A DNA stretch of 64,000 bases, from the NCBI RefSeq assembly GCF_000308635.1, contig NZ_BAGD01000019.1:186001-250000 (forward strand). The letters are read 5' to 3'. The position numbers and the translations under genes were made by a program. This document shows, in pieces, positions 47,671 to 57,079 of this stretch (position 1 is its first letter; each line of letters begins with the position of its first letter). The notes beneath the pieces were generated by a model, which was not told where the DNA came from, made no database searches, and worked only from the letters and a program-made list of their open reading frames with translations. The stretch is from Nocardia otitidiscaviarum NBRC 14405. Lineage in GTDB: Bacteria; Actinomycetota; Actinomycetes; Mycobacteriales; Mycobacteriaceae.

Positions 47671-49263
47671 CTATCGCGTGATCAGGTCGGCCGCTTTCTC
47701 TCCGATGAGGACCGCTGGGGCGTGGGTGTGGCCGCGGATGATGATCGGCATGACGGAGGTGTCGGCGATGCGGAGGCCCCGGAGGCCGCGGACGCGGAGT
47801 TCGGGGTCTACGACGCCGGTGTCGTCGGCGCTCATGCGGCAGGTGCCGACCGGGTGGTAGAGGGTGTGGGAGTGGTCCTCGAGGCAGCGGCGCAGGATCT
47901 CGTCGGTGGGGGTGTCGGCGGGGACGTCGGGTTGCATGAGGTCCCCGATGTGCTGTTTCAGCGCGGGCATGTGCGCGAGGTCGACGCATTTGCGCAGTCC
48001 GGCGAGCAGGGCGGCGCGGTCGAGCCCCTCGGGGTCGGTGCAGTAGCGGGGGTCGATGCGGGGTGCGGTGAACGGGTCGGCGGAGCCGAGGGTGATGGTT
48101 CCGCTGCTGGCGGGCCGCAGCAGGATCGCGCCGAGGGTGATGGCGTGCCCGACGGGTTCGAGCAGGCCCTCCCCGACGTAGGGCGCGGGACCGAAGATGA
48201 GTTCCAGATCGGGCAGTTCGAGTTCGTCGCGGCTGCGCACGAAGCCGTACGCCTCGCCCACATTGGAGGTGAGCATTCCGCGCCGTCGCAGCAGATAGTT
48301 CACCAGCTCCGGAATGCGCTCGGCGGTGAACAGACTCCCCGCGCGGGTGCGGTAGACGATGGGCGCGACCAGATGGTCCCGCAGATTCCGTCCCACCTCG
48401 GGGCTGTGGTGCACCACCGGAATCCCCAAGCCGGACAGTTGTTCCCGATCGCCCACCCCGGACAGCATGAGCAGCTGCGGGGTGTTGATCGCGCCGCCGC
48501 TCAGGATCACCTCACGCCGCGCGCGCAGCCGATGCGTCCGCCCGTCGCGCCGGTATTCGACGCCGACGGCCCGCTCGCCCTCGAACAGGATGCGGGTGAC
48601 GTGCGCGTCGGTGCGCACCTCGAGGCCGCGCCGCCGCCGCAGCGCGGGCCGCAGGTAGGCGTCGGCGGTGCTCCACCGCGCACCCCGCTTCTGTGTCACC
48701 ATGGTTTCGGAGAATCCTTGTGGCACAGCGGAATTGGCTCGCTCGACGGCGTACCCCGCCTCGGTCGCGGCCACCAGGAAGTCGCGGGTGAGCGGGCGCG
48801 GGCTGCGCTGCCTGGAGATGTGCAGCGGCCCGTCGCCGCCTTCCTCGTCGCCGCTCGCGCCCTCCACGTGCTCCATGCGCCGGAAGTGCGGCAGCACCTC
48901 CTGGAACGACCAGGCGGGCCCGGCCGCGCGCGCCCAGTCGTCGTAGTCGGCGGCGAACCCGCGCACCCACATCATGGCGTTCATGGCGGAGGAGCCGCCG
49001 AGCATCTTGCCGCGCGGCCAGTAGACCCGCCGCCCGCCGAGCGCGGCCTGCGGTTCGGTGCGGTAGTTCCAGTCGTTGGCCCCTTGAAACAGCTTGGAGA
49101 ATCCGGCCGGAATCCGAATGAACTTGTCCTTGTCGGCCGACCCCGCCTCCAACACCACCACCCCGACCCCATCCCGCTCACTCAACCGCGCCGCCACCGC
49201 GGCCCCCGCCGACCCGGCTCCAACAACAATGAAATCCACAGTGTCCTGCACGGATTCGGGCAT
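47671..49263 (-). CDS. GMC family FAD-dependent oxidoreductase
   Basis: GMC enzymes oxidise alcohols such as choline or long-chain alcohols with FAD. The 530-residue protein has the FAD motif VVGAGSAGAAVAARLSE near residue 11, the GMC signature 1 region YWPRGKMLGGSSAMNAM, signature 2 SGGAINTPQLLMLSGVG, and the catalytic His in TLYHPVGTCRM. It resembles choline-dehydrogenase/AlkJ-type members; substrate is unknown. ATG 49263 has GGAG 8 bases upstream. It lies between the septum gene and serS, which are neighbours in M. tuberculosis, and inverted repeats flank it, so it looks inserted. Confidence 0.93.
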   Translation of the reverse strand: MPESVQDTVDFIVVGAGSAGAAVAARLSERDGVGVVVLEAGSADKDKFIRIPAGFSKLFQGANDWNYRTEPQAALGGRRVYWPRGKMLGGSSAMNAMMWVRGFAADYDDWARAAGPAWSFQEVLPHFRRMEHVEGASGDEEGGDGPLHISRQRSPRPLTRDFLVAATEAGYAVERANSAVPQGFSETMVTQKRGARWSTADAYLRPALRRRRGLEVRTDAHVTRILFEGERAVGVEYRRDGRTHRLRARREVILSGGAINTPQLLMLSGVGDREQLSGLGIPVVHHSPEVGRNLRDHLVAPIVYRTRAGSLFTAERIPELVNYLLRRRGMLTSNVGEAYGFVRSRDELELPDLELIFGPAPYVGEGLLEPVGHAITLGAILLRPASSGTITLGSADPFTAPRIDPRYCTDPEGLDRAALLAGLRKCVDLAHMPALKQHIGDLMQPDVPADTPTDEILRRCLEDHSHTLYHPVGTCRMSADDTGVVDPELRVRGLRGLRIADTSVMPIIIRGHTHAPAVLIGEKAADLITR

Positions 49264-49331
49264 GGGGCGACTCCTCGGGAACGCAGTGCCGACAGTTCGC
49301 GCCACCCACTATGCGGGACACCGACAAACGC

Positions 49332-49461
49332 GACACTCGATTTCGCAAGGCTCGGGGTAACTCCCCGGGTACGCCCAGAATCGGTTCGGCACCCGACCGG
49401 CGGCACGCGTGCACGACGGTCGACGGCACTCAGCCGTGCGCTGAAGTCCCGGGGAGGCGGC
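49332..49461 (-). repeat. Right arm of the inverted repeat flanking the GMC gene
   Basis: Reverse complement of the left arm at 47388-47511. It occupies most of the gap between the GMC and serS genes and ends 37 bases before the serS start, so serS and GMC promoters lie in or beside it. Confidence 0.85.
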
Positions 49462-49486
49462 GCAGCATCAGGTGGACCCCGCCCTT

Positions 49487-49492
49487 TACGCT
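49487..49492 (+). promoter_or_regulatory. serS -10 box, leaderless start
   Basis: TACGCT ends 6 bases before ATG 49499 and there is no ribosome site, so transcription probably starts at or next to the A of ATG. Confidence 0.5.
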
Positions 49493-49498
49493 CTACCT

Positions 49499-50761
49499 AT
49501 GATCGACCTTCGATTCCTGCGGGAGAATCCCGATGTCGTCCGCGCCTCGCAGCGGGCGCGCGGCGAGGACCCGGCCCTGGTGGATGCCCTGCTGGCGGCC
49601 GACGCGGCCCGGCGTGCCGCCGTCGCCGCCGCGGACGGTCTGCGCGCCGAGCAGAAGGCGCTGGGCAAGAAGGTCGGCAAGGCGTCTCCGGACGAGCGTC
49701 CCGCGCTGCTGGCGCACGGGCAGGAGCTCTCGGCGAAGGTGAAGGAGGCGGAGGCGGCCGAGCACGCCGCCGACGCCGAACTCGAGGCCGCGCAGCGGGC
49801 ACTGTCGAATGTGGTGCAGGAGGGCGCGCCCGCGGGCGGCGAGGACGACTACATCGTGCTCGACACCATCGGCACCCCGCGCGAGTTCGATTTCGAGGTG
49901 AAAGACCACCTGGCACTCGGCGAGGCGCTGGGCCTGATCGACATGGAGCGCGGCGCGAAGGTGTCGGGAGCGCGCTTCTACTTCCTCACCGGCTACGGTG
50001 CCCTGTTGCAGCTCGGCCTGCTCCAGCTGGCCGCGCAGCGGGCCACCGCCAACGGTTTCAGCATGATGATCCCGCCGGTGCTGGTGCGCCCGGAGGTCAT
50101 GCAGGGCACCGGTTTCCTGGGCCAGCACGCCGCCGAGGTCTACCACCTCGAGGAGGACGACCTGTACCTGGTCGGCACCTCGGAGGTGCCGCTCGCCGGG
50201 TACCACCAGGGCGAGATCCTGGATCTGAGCGCGGGCCCGAAGCGCTACGCGGGATGGTCGTCGTGCTTCCGCCGGGAGGCGGGCAGCTACGGCAAGGACA
50301 CCCGCGGCATCATCCGCGTGCACCAGTTCGACAAGGTGGAGATGTTCGTCTACGCCAAGCCGGAGGACGCGGACGCCGAGCACAAGCGGCTGCTGGCCTG
50401 GGAGCAGGACATGCTGGCCGCCATCGAGGTGCCGTACCGCGTGATCGATGTGGCGGCCGGTGATCTGGGCAGCTCGGCCGCGCGCAAATACGACTGCGAG
50501 GCGTGGGTGCCGAGCCAGGGCACCTATCGCGAACTCACCTCGACCTCGAATTGCTCCACATTCCAGGCGCGGCGGCTGAATGTGCGTTATCGCGACGAGA
50601 ACAACAAGCCGCAGATCGCCGCCACGTTGAACGGCACCCTGGCGACCACGCGCTGGATCGTCGCGATTCTGGAGAATCATCAGCAGGCCGATGGTTCGGT
50701 CCGGGTGCCCGCCGCGCTGGTCCCGTTCGTCGGAACCGAGGTGCTGACGCCGTCGCGCTGA
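49499..50761 (+). CDS. serS: Seryl-tRNA synthetase
   Basis: SerRS charges tRNA-Ser with serine. The 420-residue length equals the actinobacterial norm. The N-terminal coiled-coil arm (about 25-110, with [20 protein letters not shown]) grips the long variable arm of tRNA-Ser. The class II core shows motif 2 in [18 protein letters not shown], serine-site [12 protein letters not shown], and motif 3 near [15 protein letters not shown]. Next to the septum gene except for the GMC insertion, it keeps the M. tuberculosis order. Start chosen at [10 protein letters not shown], the conserved family start. Confidence 0.97.
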   Translation: MIDLRFLRENPDVVRASQRARGEDPALVDALLAADAARRAAVAAADGLRAEQKALGKKVGKASPDERPALLAHGQELSAKVKEAEAAEHAADAELEAAQRALSNVVQEGAPAGGEDDYIVLDTIGTPREFDFEVKDHLALGEALGLIDMERGAKVSGARFYFLTGYGALLQLGLLQLAAQRATANGFSMMIPPVLVRPEVMQGTGFLGQHAAEVYHLEEDDLYLVGTSEVPLAGYHQGEILDLSAGPKRYAGWSSCFRREAGSYGKDTRGIIRVHQFDKVEMFVYAKPEDADAEHKRLLAWEQDMLAAIEVPYRVIDVAAGDLGSSAARKYDCEAWVPSQGTYRELTSTSNCSTFQARRLNVRYRDENNKPQIAATLNGTLATTRWIVAILENHQQADGSVRVPAALVPFVGTEVLTPSR

Positions 50762-50860
50762 TTCGCCGAACCCGCACGGTAACCACCGGTTCGCGCATCC
50801 GCGTGTCGATTCGGCCGGTTGTGTCTACTACAGGTCACGTCTGTGTCTAGGCTATGCATC

Positions 50861-52717
50861 GTGCGAGGAATCGGGTCTCGCGGCGATACCCGAACGCGGG
50901 TGCGGACCGCATCGGCGCTGGCGACAGCGATGGTCATGGCTCGGACCACCGGGGCGTTCTACGTCATGGGCGGGGTCCTGGGTCTGATGATCACTGCCAT
51001 CGCTCCCGGTGATGAGGGCAATCGACCGCTGGTGGGCAGTGCGGCGTTCATGGCGCTGCTGCTCGGAATCAGTCTGCTCATCTGGGGTCCGCGGATGCCG
51101 CATTCCGCGCATCACGTGTATGTGGGTGTGGCGACGGTGCTGGTGACCATTGCGGTGCACTGGTTTCCGAATACCGTCGGCGCGATCACCTTGGCGGCGT
51201 TCTATGTTTTCGTCGCCTGCGATGCCGCCATATTCTTCAGCTGGCGCTGGCTGGCCGCACATCTGACTTTCGCGGTGGTGGCCTGCCTGTGGGTGGTGCC
51301 CTCGCGCGGGTTGCCCTGGTGGTCCGGATTCATTCCGGCGGGTATCACGGTGGGTGTCGGCATCGTGGTCGGCATTCTCACCCGCATGGCCGCCGACGCG
51401 GATATCGACGTGCTGACGGGTCTGCTGAATCGGCGCGGATTCGACCGCGCCCTGAATGTGGCCATCGCGCAGGCGGGCCGGACCGGTCAGGGGCTGGCGC
51501 TGGTGCTGGTGGATCTCGACCGCTTCCAGAAGATCAACGACCATCTCGGGCATCGCGCCGGCGACGCCGTACTGCAACGCGTCGGCGACACCTGGTCCAA
51601 GCTGCTGGCCCCCGATCAGCGGTTGGCCCGCTACGGCGGCGACGCGTTCGCACTGCTGCTGCCGAACACCACCGAGCAGGCCGCGATCCTGCTCACCGAG
51701 CAGCTGCGCGCGGCGGTGACCACCGGCTGTTCGGCGGGCGTCACCTCCTGGCAGCCGGGCGAATCCGGGTCGCTGCTGGTGAGCCGCGCGGATGTGGGCC
51801 TGTACCGGGCCAAGCAGGCGGGCCGCAATCGCACGGTGCTGGAGTCGTCGCGGCAGCTGCCGCTGGCGGTGGAGCTGCGCGAGGCCATCGACCGCGGCGC
51901 GCTGGACGTCCAGTACCAGCCGATCGTCACCCTGGGCGAGGGCGGTGCGAAAGCCGTTGGCGTGGAAGCGCTGCTGCGCTGGTCGTCGCATGCGCAGCCG
52001 GAGGTCACCACCGAGGGCCTGATCCGGGTGGCGGAGGAGTACGACCTCATCTCCGATCTGGACGAGCTGGTGCTGCGCCGGGCCTGCGCGGACGCGGCGC
52101 GGCTACAGGAGACGTTCGCGCAGCTGGACCTGACCCTGAACGTGAATGTGAGCGGCCTGGAACTGGCGCAGGGCGAATACGCGGAGCGGGTGTCCGGGAT
52201 TCTCGCCGACACCGGCTGGCCCGCCGATCAATTGGTGCTCGAGGTGACCGAGAGCGAATTGGCGGCCGAATCCGAGACGGCCATCGCGAATCTGCACGCA
52301 TTGCGTGAGCGCGGGGTGCGGATCGCCATCGACGATTTCGGCACCGGCTATTCGTCGCTGAGTCGCCTGGCCACCCTGCCCAGCGACATTCTCAAGGTGG
52401 ACCAGTCCTTCGTGGCCGCCATTCGCTCCGATTCGCCCGCGCCGCCGCTGCTGGGTGTGATCGCGGCGCTGAGCAAATCGCTGGATCTGCAGGTGATCGC
52501 CGAGGGCGTGGAGACCGAATATCAGGCGGCGGTGCTGACCGAACTGGGTTTCGCGCTGGCGCAGGGGTATCACTACAGCGATTCGCAGCCGGTGGCCGAG
52601 CTGATCAATGATCTGAACGAGCGCAGCGGGTTGGTGGGCGCGGGCGTGGAGCCCGGCAACGGCTGGGTTCCGGTGGATAATCCGCTTGACGAGGGCGTGG
52701 GTGGAGGGCAACGCTGA
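50861..52717 (+). CDS. GGDEF-EAL protein with degenerate GGDEF (GGDAF)
   Basis: The 618-residue protein has about six membrane helices in its first 165 residues, a GGDEF domain and an EAL domain. The cyclase signature reads GGDAF (about 259-263), with the catalytic Glu replaced by Ala, so cyclase activity is doubtful. The EAL domain is complete: EALLRW (Glu369), NVNVSGLEL, TESEL, DDFGTGYSSL with both Asp, KVDQSF and EGVET. It is most likely a c-di-GMP phosphodiesterase with a regulatory GGDAF part. GTG 50861 follows TAGGCT (50848-50853) by 7 bases, a leaderless start; TTG 50819 is the longer alternative. Confidence 0.92.
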   Translation: MRGIGSRGDTRTRVRTASALATAMVMARTTGAFYVMGGVLGLMITAIAPGDEGNRPLVGSAAFMALLLGISLLIWGPRMPHSAHHVYVGVATVLVTIAVHWFPNTVGAITLAAFYVFVACDAAIFFSWRWLAAHLTFAVVACLWVVPSRGLPWWSGFIPAGITVGVGIVVGILTRMAADADIDVLTGLLNRRGFDRALNVAIAQAGRTGQGLALVLVDLDRFQKINDHLGHRAGDAVLQRVGDTWSKLLAPDQRLARYGGDAFALLLPNTTEQAAILLTEQLRAAVTTGCSAGVTSWQPGESGSLLVSRADVGLYRAKQAGRNRTVLESSRQLPLAVELREAIDRGALDVQYQPIVTLGEGGAKAVGVEALLRWSSHAQPEVTTEGLIRVAEEYDLISDLDELVLRRACADAARLQETFAQLDLTLNVNVSGLELAQGEYAERVSGILADTGWPADQLVLEVTESELAAESETAIANLHALRERGVRIAIDDFGTGYSSLSRLATLPSDILKVDQSFVAAIRSDSPAPPLLGVIAALSKSLDLQVIAEGVETEYQAAVLTELGFALAQGYHYSDSQPVAELINDLNERSGLVGAGVEPGNGWVPVDNPLDEGVGGGQR

Positions 52718-52793
52718 GCACATGCGTTTGCTCGTCTATGCCAGTTGAGTCGCCAGCTCAGCGCGCGCCGGTGTCCCGGGTCGCGGACTCGCG

Positions 52794-54257
52794 GTGCGTG
52801 CGGTGCTGTTCCGCGGCTCGGCCGATCTCATTCCGCTTTTCGCGCTCTATGCCCTGATCTTCGCTGATCACGGGCTGTCCACCGCGCAGATTTCCGGGCT
52901 GCTCGCCATCTGGTCGGCGACCGCCTTCCTACTGGAGGTGCCTTCGGGCGCGTGGGCCGACACGGTCTCGCGCCGGGGTCTGCTCATTGTCAGCGGTCTG
53001 CTGCTGGTGGCCGGTTTCGGCATGTGGACGGTCTTTCCGTCCTATCTCGGTTTCGCCCTCGGCTTCGTGCTGTGGGGCACCTCGGGCGCGCTGCTGTCGG
53101 GCACCTTCGAGGCCCTGCTCTACGACGAACTCGCCGCTCGCGGTGAGACCGCCGACTATGCCCGCATCATGGGCTACACCCGCGCCGCCTCGGAGACGGC
53201 CGCCCTGGTGGGCATCCTGGCCGCCGCGCCCCTCTACGCGTGGGGCGGCTACGCCCTGGTCGGCTGGTCCAGCGTCGCCATCGCGGCCCTGCACACCGCC
53301 CTGGCCCTCACCCTGCCCGCCGCCCCGAAAACCGTCACCGCCGAACAGGCCCAAGACCTGGCGGACGCGGAAGAACCCACCGCACCGCCGCGGCCGCACG
53401 CCGACGACTCCGGCAGCACGCCCCACCACCGCACGCCGTCACCCAACCCGGCTGCGTTGTCGGGTCCTGCTGCGCTGTCGGTTCCGGCTGGGTCGCCTGT
53501 ACCGGCAGTGTCTGGTTCGGCCGTCTTGCCGGGCCCGATGCGGGCGCCAGGCTCGGCCCCGCAGTCCGGCGTGGTCGGTGCCACCACTCCGGCCGCACCC
53601 GCATCGGTCTTCGGCCGCTACATCTTCATGCTCCGCACCGGACTCGGTGAGGCGGTGCGGGTCCGGCCGGTGCGCCATGCCCTGTACCTGGGTGCGCTGC
53701 TTTACGGCATGACCGCCTTCGACGAGTACTTCGCCCTGCTCGCCGACGATGCGGGCGTACCCCCGTGGGCCACGGCGCTATTGGTCGGCCTGACGGTGGT
53801 CGGCGCTCTGCTCGGTGCCACGCTCGCCGGTCGCACCGAGGCCGTCCGCGCCCGCGCCATGGCCATCGCTCTGGCCGTCGGCGGCGTCCTGTTCATCGGC
53901 GGCGCACTGCTGCCGGGTCTGGCCGCGTATCGCCCCGAGGCCGTATACCCGCTGACCATCGCGGGTTTCACGGCCATCGGCATCGCCTACGGCATCGTCT
54001 ACAACGCGGGCGTGGTGGCGGCCGCCCGCCTCCAGGACGCCATCGAGGGTCCGGCCCGAGCGACGGTGACCTCGGTATCGGGCCTGCTGGAGGAGGTCTT
54101 CTCGCTGGCAGTTTTCGCCTTCGTGGCCCTGGCCTCGCTCTGGCTCCCGATCCCGCCCATTGTCGCCCTGCTCGGCCTCCCGATCCTCGTCACCGCCCTC
54201 CTGGTCCCCGCCTGGCTCCCACCACGCGCGGTCGGAGAACCGCACGATGCTCGGTGA
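52794..54257 (+). CDS. MFS transporter with long low-complexity linker
   Basis: The 487-residue protein has about twelve hydrophobic segments in two halves and the MFS loop WADTVSRRGLL between helices 2 and 3. The halves are joined by a cytosolic linker (about 185-275) rich in Pro, Ala, Ser and Gly with near-repeats such as SGPAALSVPAGSPVPAVSGS, longer than usual for MFS. The substrate cannot be assigned. GTG 52794 is the first useful start; no clear ribosome site is seen. Confidence 0.87.
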   Translation: MRAVLFRGSADLIPLFALYALIFADHGLSTAQISGLLAIWSATAFLLEVPSGAWADTVSRRGLLIVSGLLLVAGFGMWTVFPSYLGFALGFVLWGTSGALLSGTFEALLYDELAARGETADYARIMGYTRAASETAALVGILAAAPLYAWGGYALVGWSSVAIAALHTALALTLPAAPKTVTAEQAQDLADAEEPTAPPRPHADDSGSTPHHRTPSPNPAALSGPAALSVPAGSPVPAVSGSAVLPGPMRAPGSAPQSGVVGATTPAAPASVFGRYIFMLRTGLGEAVRVRPVRHALYLGALLYGMTAFDEYFALLADDAGVPPWATALLVGLTVVGALLGATLAGRTEAVRARAMAIALAVGGVLFIGGALLPGLAAYRPEAVYPLTIAGFTAIGIAYGIVYNAGVVAAARLQDAIEGPARATVTSVSGLLEEVFSLAVFAFVALASLWLPIPPIVALLGLPILVTALLVPAWLPPRAVGEPHDAR

Positions 54258-54463
54258 CGAAGCATGTCGCACCGGTCGGCGGCCGGAATTCCAGCGCGAG
54301 CTTGTCGTGCGTGGTCGCCAGCGCGCCGTGGGGAATCGCGGATCTTCTCTTCGCCGGGACGGCGGAGTTCCATCGGCCGGTCGTCGTCATTGCGATCGCG
54401 ACTTCGATCTGATCGCCCAGGCTACGAATCGTTGTCCCGGGCGTTGCGGGCACAATCGGGCGA
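54258..54463. other. Short intergenic region
   Basis: About 206 bases without a supported gene. CACAAT (54451-54456) ends 7 bases before ATG 54464 and may be the -10 box of the next gene. Confidence 0.4.
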
Positions 54464-55420
54464 ATGGGGATGCGGCGGCGGATCGGGTTGGTGTGCGGGG
54501 GGAGTATCGGCGCGGCGGTGGCGGGGCAGGCGCGGATCAATGGGGAGTTGGGGGAGCGGTTGGGGGATGGGGTCGCCGCCGCGGTGATCAGTTTCGGGAC
54601 CGGGCTGGTGGTGCTCGGGGTGGCATTCGCGCTGAGCGGTCGGCTGCGGGCGGGGGTCGGGGAGGTGCGGCGGGCGCTGGTGAGCGGCGGGCTGCGGTGG
54701 TGGCAGCTGCTGGGCGGGTTGTGTGGCGCGTTCTTCGTCGCCTGCCAGGGGCTCACGGTGGCCGCCATCGGGGTCACGGCGTTCACGGTGGCGGTGGTGG
54801 CCGGGCAGTTGGTGAGCAGTCTGGCGGTGGACCGCTTCGGTATCGGACCCGCCGGGCGGACCCCGGTGACCGCGCTGCGGGCCGGAGGTGCGGGACTGGC
54901 GCTGGCGGCGGTACTGCTGTCGGTGGCGGGGCGCGACGGCGGCGGTGACGGCGCGCTGTCGGTGCCGGAATCCCTGCGCGGCGGCCCGCACCTGCTGTTG
55001 ATCGCGCTGCCGCTGCTGGCCGGTTTCGGCGTGGCGTGGCAGCAGGCGGTGAACGGGCGGGTCGGTGCCGTGGGCGGACCGCCGACGGCGACACTCGCGA
55101 ACTTCCTGACCGGCACCGCCGGACTGGTCCTCGTCGAAGCGGTGCTGCTGGCCGGAACCGGTTGGCCCACCGGGTTTCCCACCGAGCCGTGGCTCTACGT
55201 CGGCGGCGTGATCGGCGTCGCCTTCATCGCGTTGGCCGTGGTCGTGGTGCGCTGGATCGGCGTGCTCCTGCTCGGCCTCACCTCGGTGGCCGGACAGCTG
55301 CTCATGTCCCTGGTCCTCGACGTCGCGGTCCCCACCGGCCCCGGCCTCTCCGCCACCGCCGTCCTGGGCTGCGCCCTCACCTTCGTCGCCGTCACCCTCG
55401 CGGCGCGCACCCCCACCTAG
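54464..55420 (+). CDS. DMT-type transporter (YdcZ/DUF606, two repeats)
   Basis: The 318-residue protein is almost wholly hydrophobic, with about ten helices in two homologous halves: one with GQARINGELGERLGDGVAAA and one with QQAVNGRVGAVGGPPTATL. Each half is a DUF606 unit, where an N[GA]RxG-like motif near a helix start recurs. It belongs to the drug/metabolite transporter superfamily; the substrate is unknown. ATG 54464 has no ribosome site. It is convergent with the Rieske gene, 73 bases apart. Confidence 0.85.
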   Translation: MGMRRRIGLVCGGSIGAAVAGQARINGELGERLGDGVAAAVISFGTGLVVLGVAFALSGRLRAGVGEVRRALVSGGLRWWQLLGGLCGAFFVACQGLTVAAIGVTAFTVAVVAGQLVSSLAVDRFGIGPAGRTPVTALRAGGAGLALAAVLLSVAGRDGGGDGALSVPESLRGGPHLLLIALPLLAGFGVAWQQAVNGRVGAVGGPPTATLANFLTGTAGLVLVEAVLLAGTGWPTGFPTEPWLYVGGVIGVAFIALAVVVVRWIGVLLLGLTSVAGQLLMSLVLDVAVPTGPGLSATAVLGCALTFVAVTLAARTPT

Positions 55421-55493
55421 GAGACCGCTCGGTCAGGGCAATCGGTGGCGGCATCGTGCGAGAAGCCGCCGCCACCAGTTCCCCCTCGGCGAA

Positions 55494-57035
55494 TCAGAGC
55501 TTGCGGGAGCGGAGTTCGTGGCCCTTGGAGGTTTTGCAGCGGCCGGATTCGAGGTCCCATTGCCAGCCGTGGAGGTTGCAGGTGAGGGTGTTGCCCTCCA
55601 CCACGCCGAATTTGGAGAGGTCGGCCTTCAGGTGGGGGCAGCGGCGCTGTACTTCCCAGCCGTCGAGTTCGGTGGAGGCGGAGTCGTCGTGCGCCTCGGC
55701 GAACCAGCCGTCGGCGTAGGCGATGCGCTCGTCGGTGAGGCACTTGAAGAAGGTGTACAGGAATTCGTTGTAGCCGCCGATGCGCCAGGTGGTGAAGCGC
55801 GTCGACAGAAAGATGGTGTTCACCCAGTCGGGTTCGTTGTCGCGCAGTACGGTGCGCACCAGTTGCGGGTCGATGCGGAAGCCGTAGCGGTGCTTGCCTT
55901 CGCCCGCGACGGGCTCGCGCACCACCCGCTGCGGGAAGTCCAGCACCACGGTCTCCTCGCCCAGCACCAGGCTGACCGGGTAGCCGATGCCGTCGCAGAT
56001 GAGGTCGCTCTGCGCCATGATCGGTTCGAAGAGTTCCTTCAGCTGCGGTAGCAGCGGCTCGTCTCCGGTTGCCCAGGAAGCCTTTTCGGCGGCCAGCACG
56101 GGCGCCATACGCTGGGCCATATCCTCGATGTAGGCGGCCTTGTCGCCGTAGATGGTCTCCGGGGCGACCGGATGGCTCAGCTCGAGCAGATCCTTGCCGC
56201 GCAGGTCCACGGTGGAGCCCGGGATCATGAGGATTCCGCCGGTGTTGCCGTGGATCTCCATCTGCTCCAGGAACACCATCTGGTCCGGGAAGATATTGCC
56301 CTCGTCGCCGCGGTCGTCGTTGAGGTAGCGCAGCTCGTCGTCGAGGAAGACCGGCGGTCCGGCCGAGGGCACCACCCAGGTCGCGCCGACCTGTTCGATG
56401 TAGGAGCGGGCCCGGTCCATGCCGCGTTGCCGCTTCTGCTTGCCGAAGTTGGCCTTGGTGCGGGTCGGAATGTCGTACACCATCGGGTACCAGATGGCCC
56501 CGGAGTACTGCAGCAGGTGGATGTCCACATGCCCGAACTGGTCGTGCAGCACGTCCATATCGACGGGCCGGGCGTCGTTCATGTTGAAGCAGACGGTCTC
56601 ACCGTCGGAGACGACCAGGCCGGAGTCGCCGATGGGCCCGTCGGCGGGCGCGCGCAGCGCGATGATCATGACGTCCAGCTCGCCGCCGTTCGGGCCGGTG
56701 ACGGTGTGCTTGACCGAGTCCTCGGTCTCCACGAACCTGTGGAAGCCGAGCTTCTCGAGTTCGCGCTTCAGATCCGGCACCGGGTAGTCGGGCAGCAGGA
56801 CGGTGGCGTCCTTGTTCACCTTGTCGGTGAGCAGCTGAGCGTCGAAGTGGTCGCGGTGCAGGTGCGAGACGTAGAGGAAATCGCAGTTGCCCAGTTCGTC
56901 CCAGTCCAACCGGGTGTTGTCCGGAAACGGGAACCACGAACCGAAGTACGCCGGGTTCACCCATGGATCGCAGAGGATCGTCCCCGCCGCGGTTCGGATG
57001 TGGAATCCGGCGTGTCCGACGCTGGTGATCTGCAC
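55494..57035 (-). CDS. MBL-fold and Rieske [2Fe-2S] protein
   Basis: The 513-residue protein has an N-terminal metallo-beta-lactamase fold with SHLHRDHFDAQLL (metal-binding HxHxDH). A middle domain of unknown role comes next. The C-terminal Rieske domain has CPHLKAD and CNLHGWQWD (the two CxH pairs that bind a 2Fe-2S cluster). The fusion resembles CMP-N-acetylneuraminate hydroxylase and actinobacterial relatives (Rv3818 in M. tuberculosis), suggesting a hydroxylase or electron-transfer enzyme; substrate unknown. It is transcribed alone, upstream of convergent DMT gene. Confidence 0.9.
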   Translation of the reverse strand: MQITSVGHAGFHIRTAAGTILCDPWVNPAYFGSWFPFPDNTRLDWDELGNCDFLYVSHLHRDHFDAQLLTDKVNKDATVLLPDYPVPDLKRELEKLGFHRFVETEDSVKHTVTGPNGGELDVMIIALRAPADGPIGDSGLVVSDGETVCFNMNDARPVDMDVLHDQFGHVDIHLLQYSGAIWYPMVYDIPTRTKANFGKQKRQRGMDRARSYIEQVGATWVVPSAGPPVFLDDELRYLNDDRGDEGNIFPDQMVFLEQMEIHGNTGGILMIPGSTVDLRGKDLLELSHPVAPETIYGDKAAYIEDMAQRMAPVLAAEKASWATGDEPLLPQLKELFEPIMAQSDLICDGIGYPVSLVLGEETVVLDFPQRVVREPVAGEGKHRYGFRIDPQLVRTVLRDNEPDWVNTIFLSTRFTTWRIGGYNEFLYTFFKCLTDERIAYADGWFAEAHDDSASTELDGWEVQRRCPHLKADLSKFGVVEGNTLTCNLHGWQWDLESGRCKTSKGHELRSRKL

Positions 57036-57079
57036 GAGCTTCTTCCTCCCTGACCGTTACCAGCCACCCAGCGTACTGG

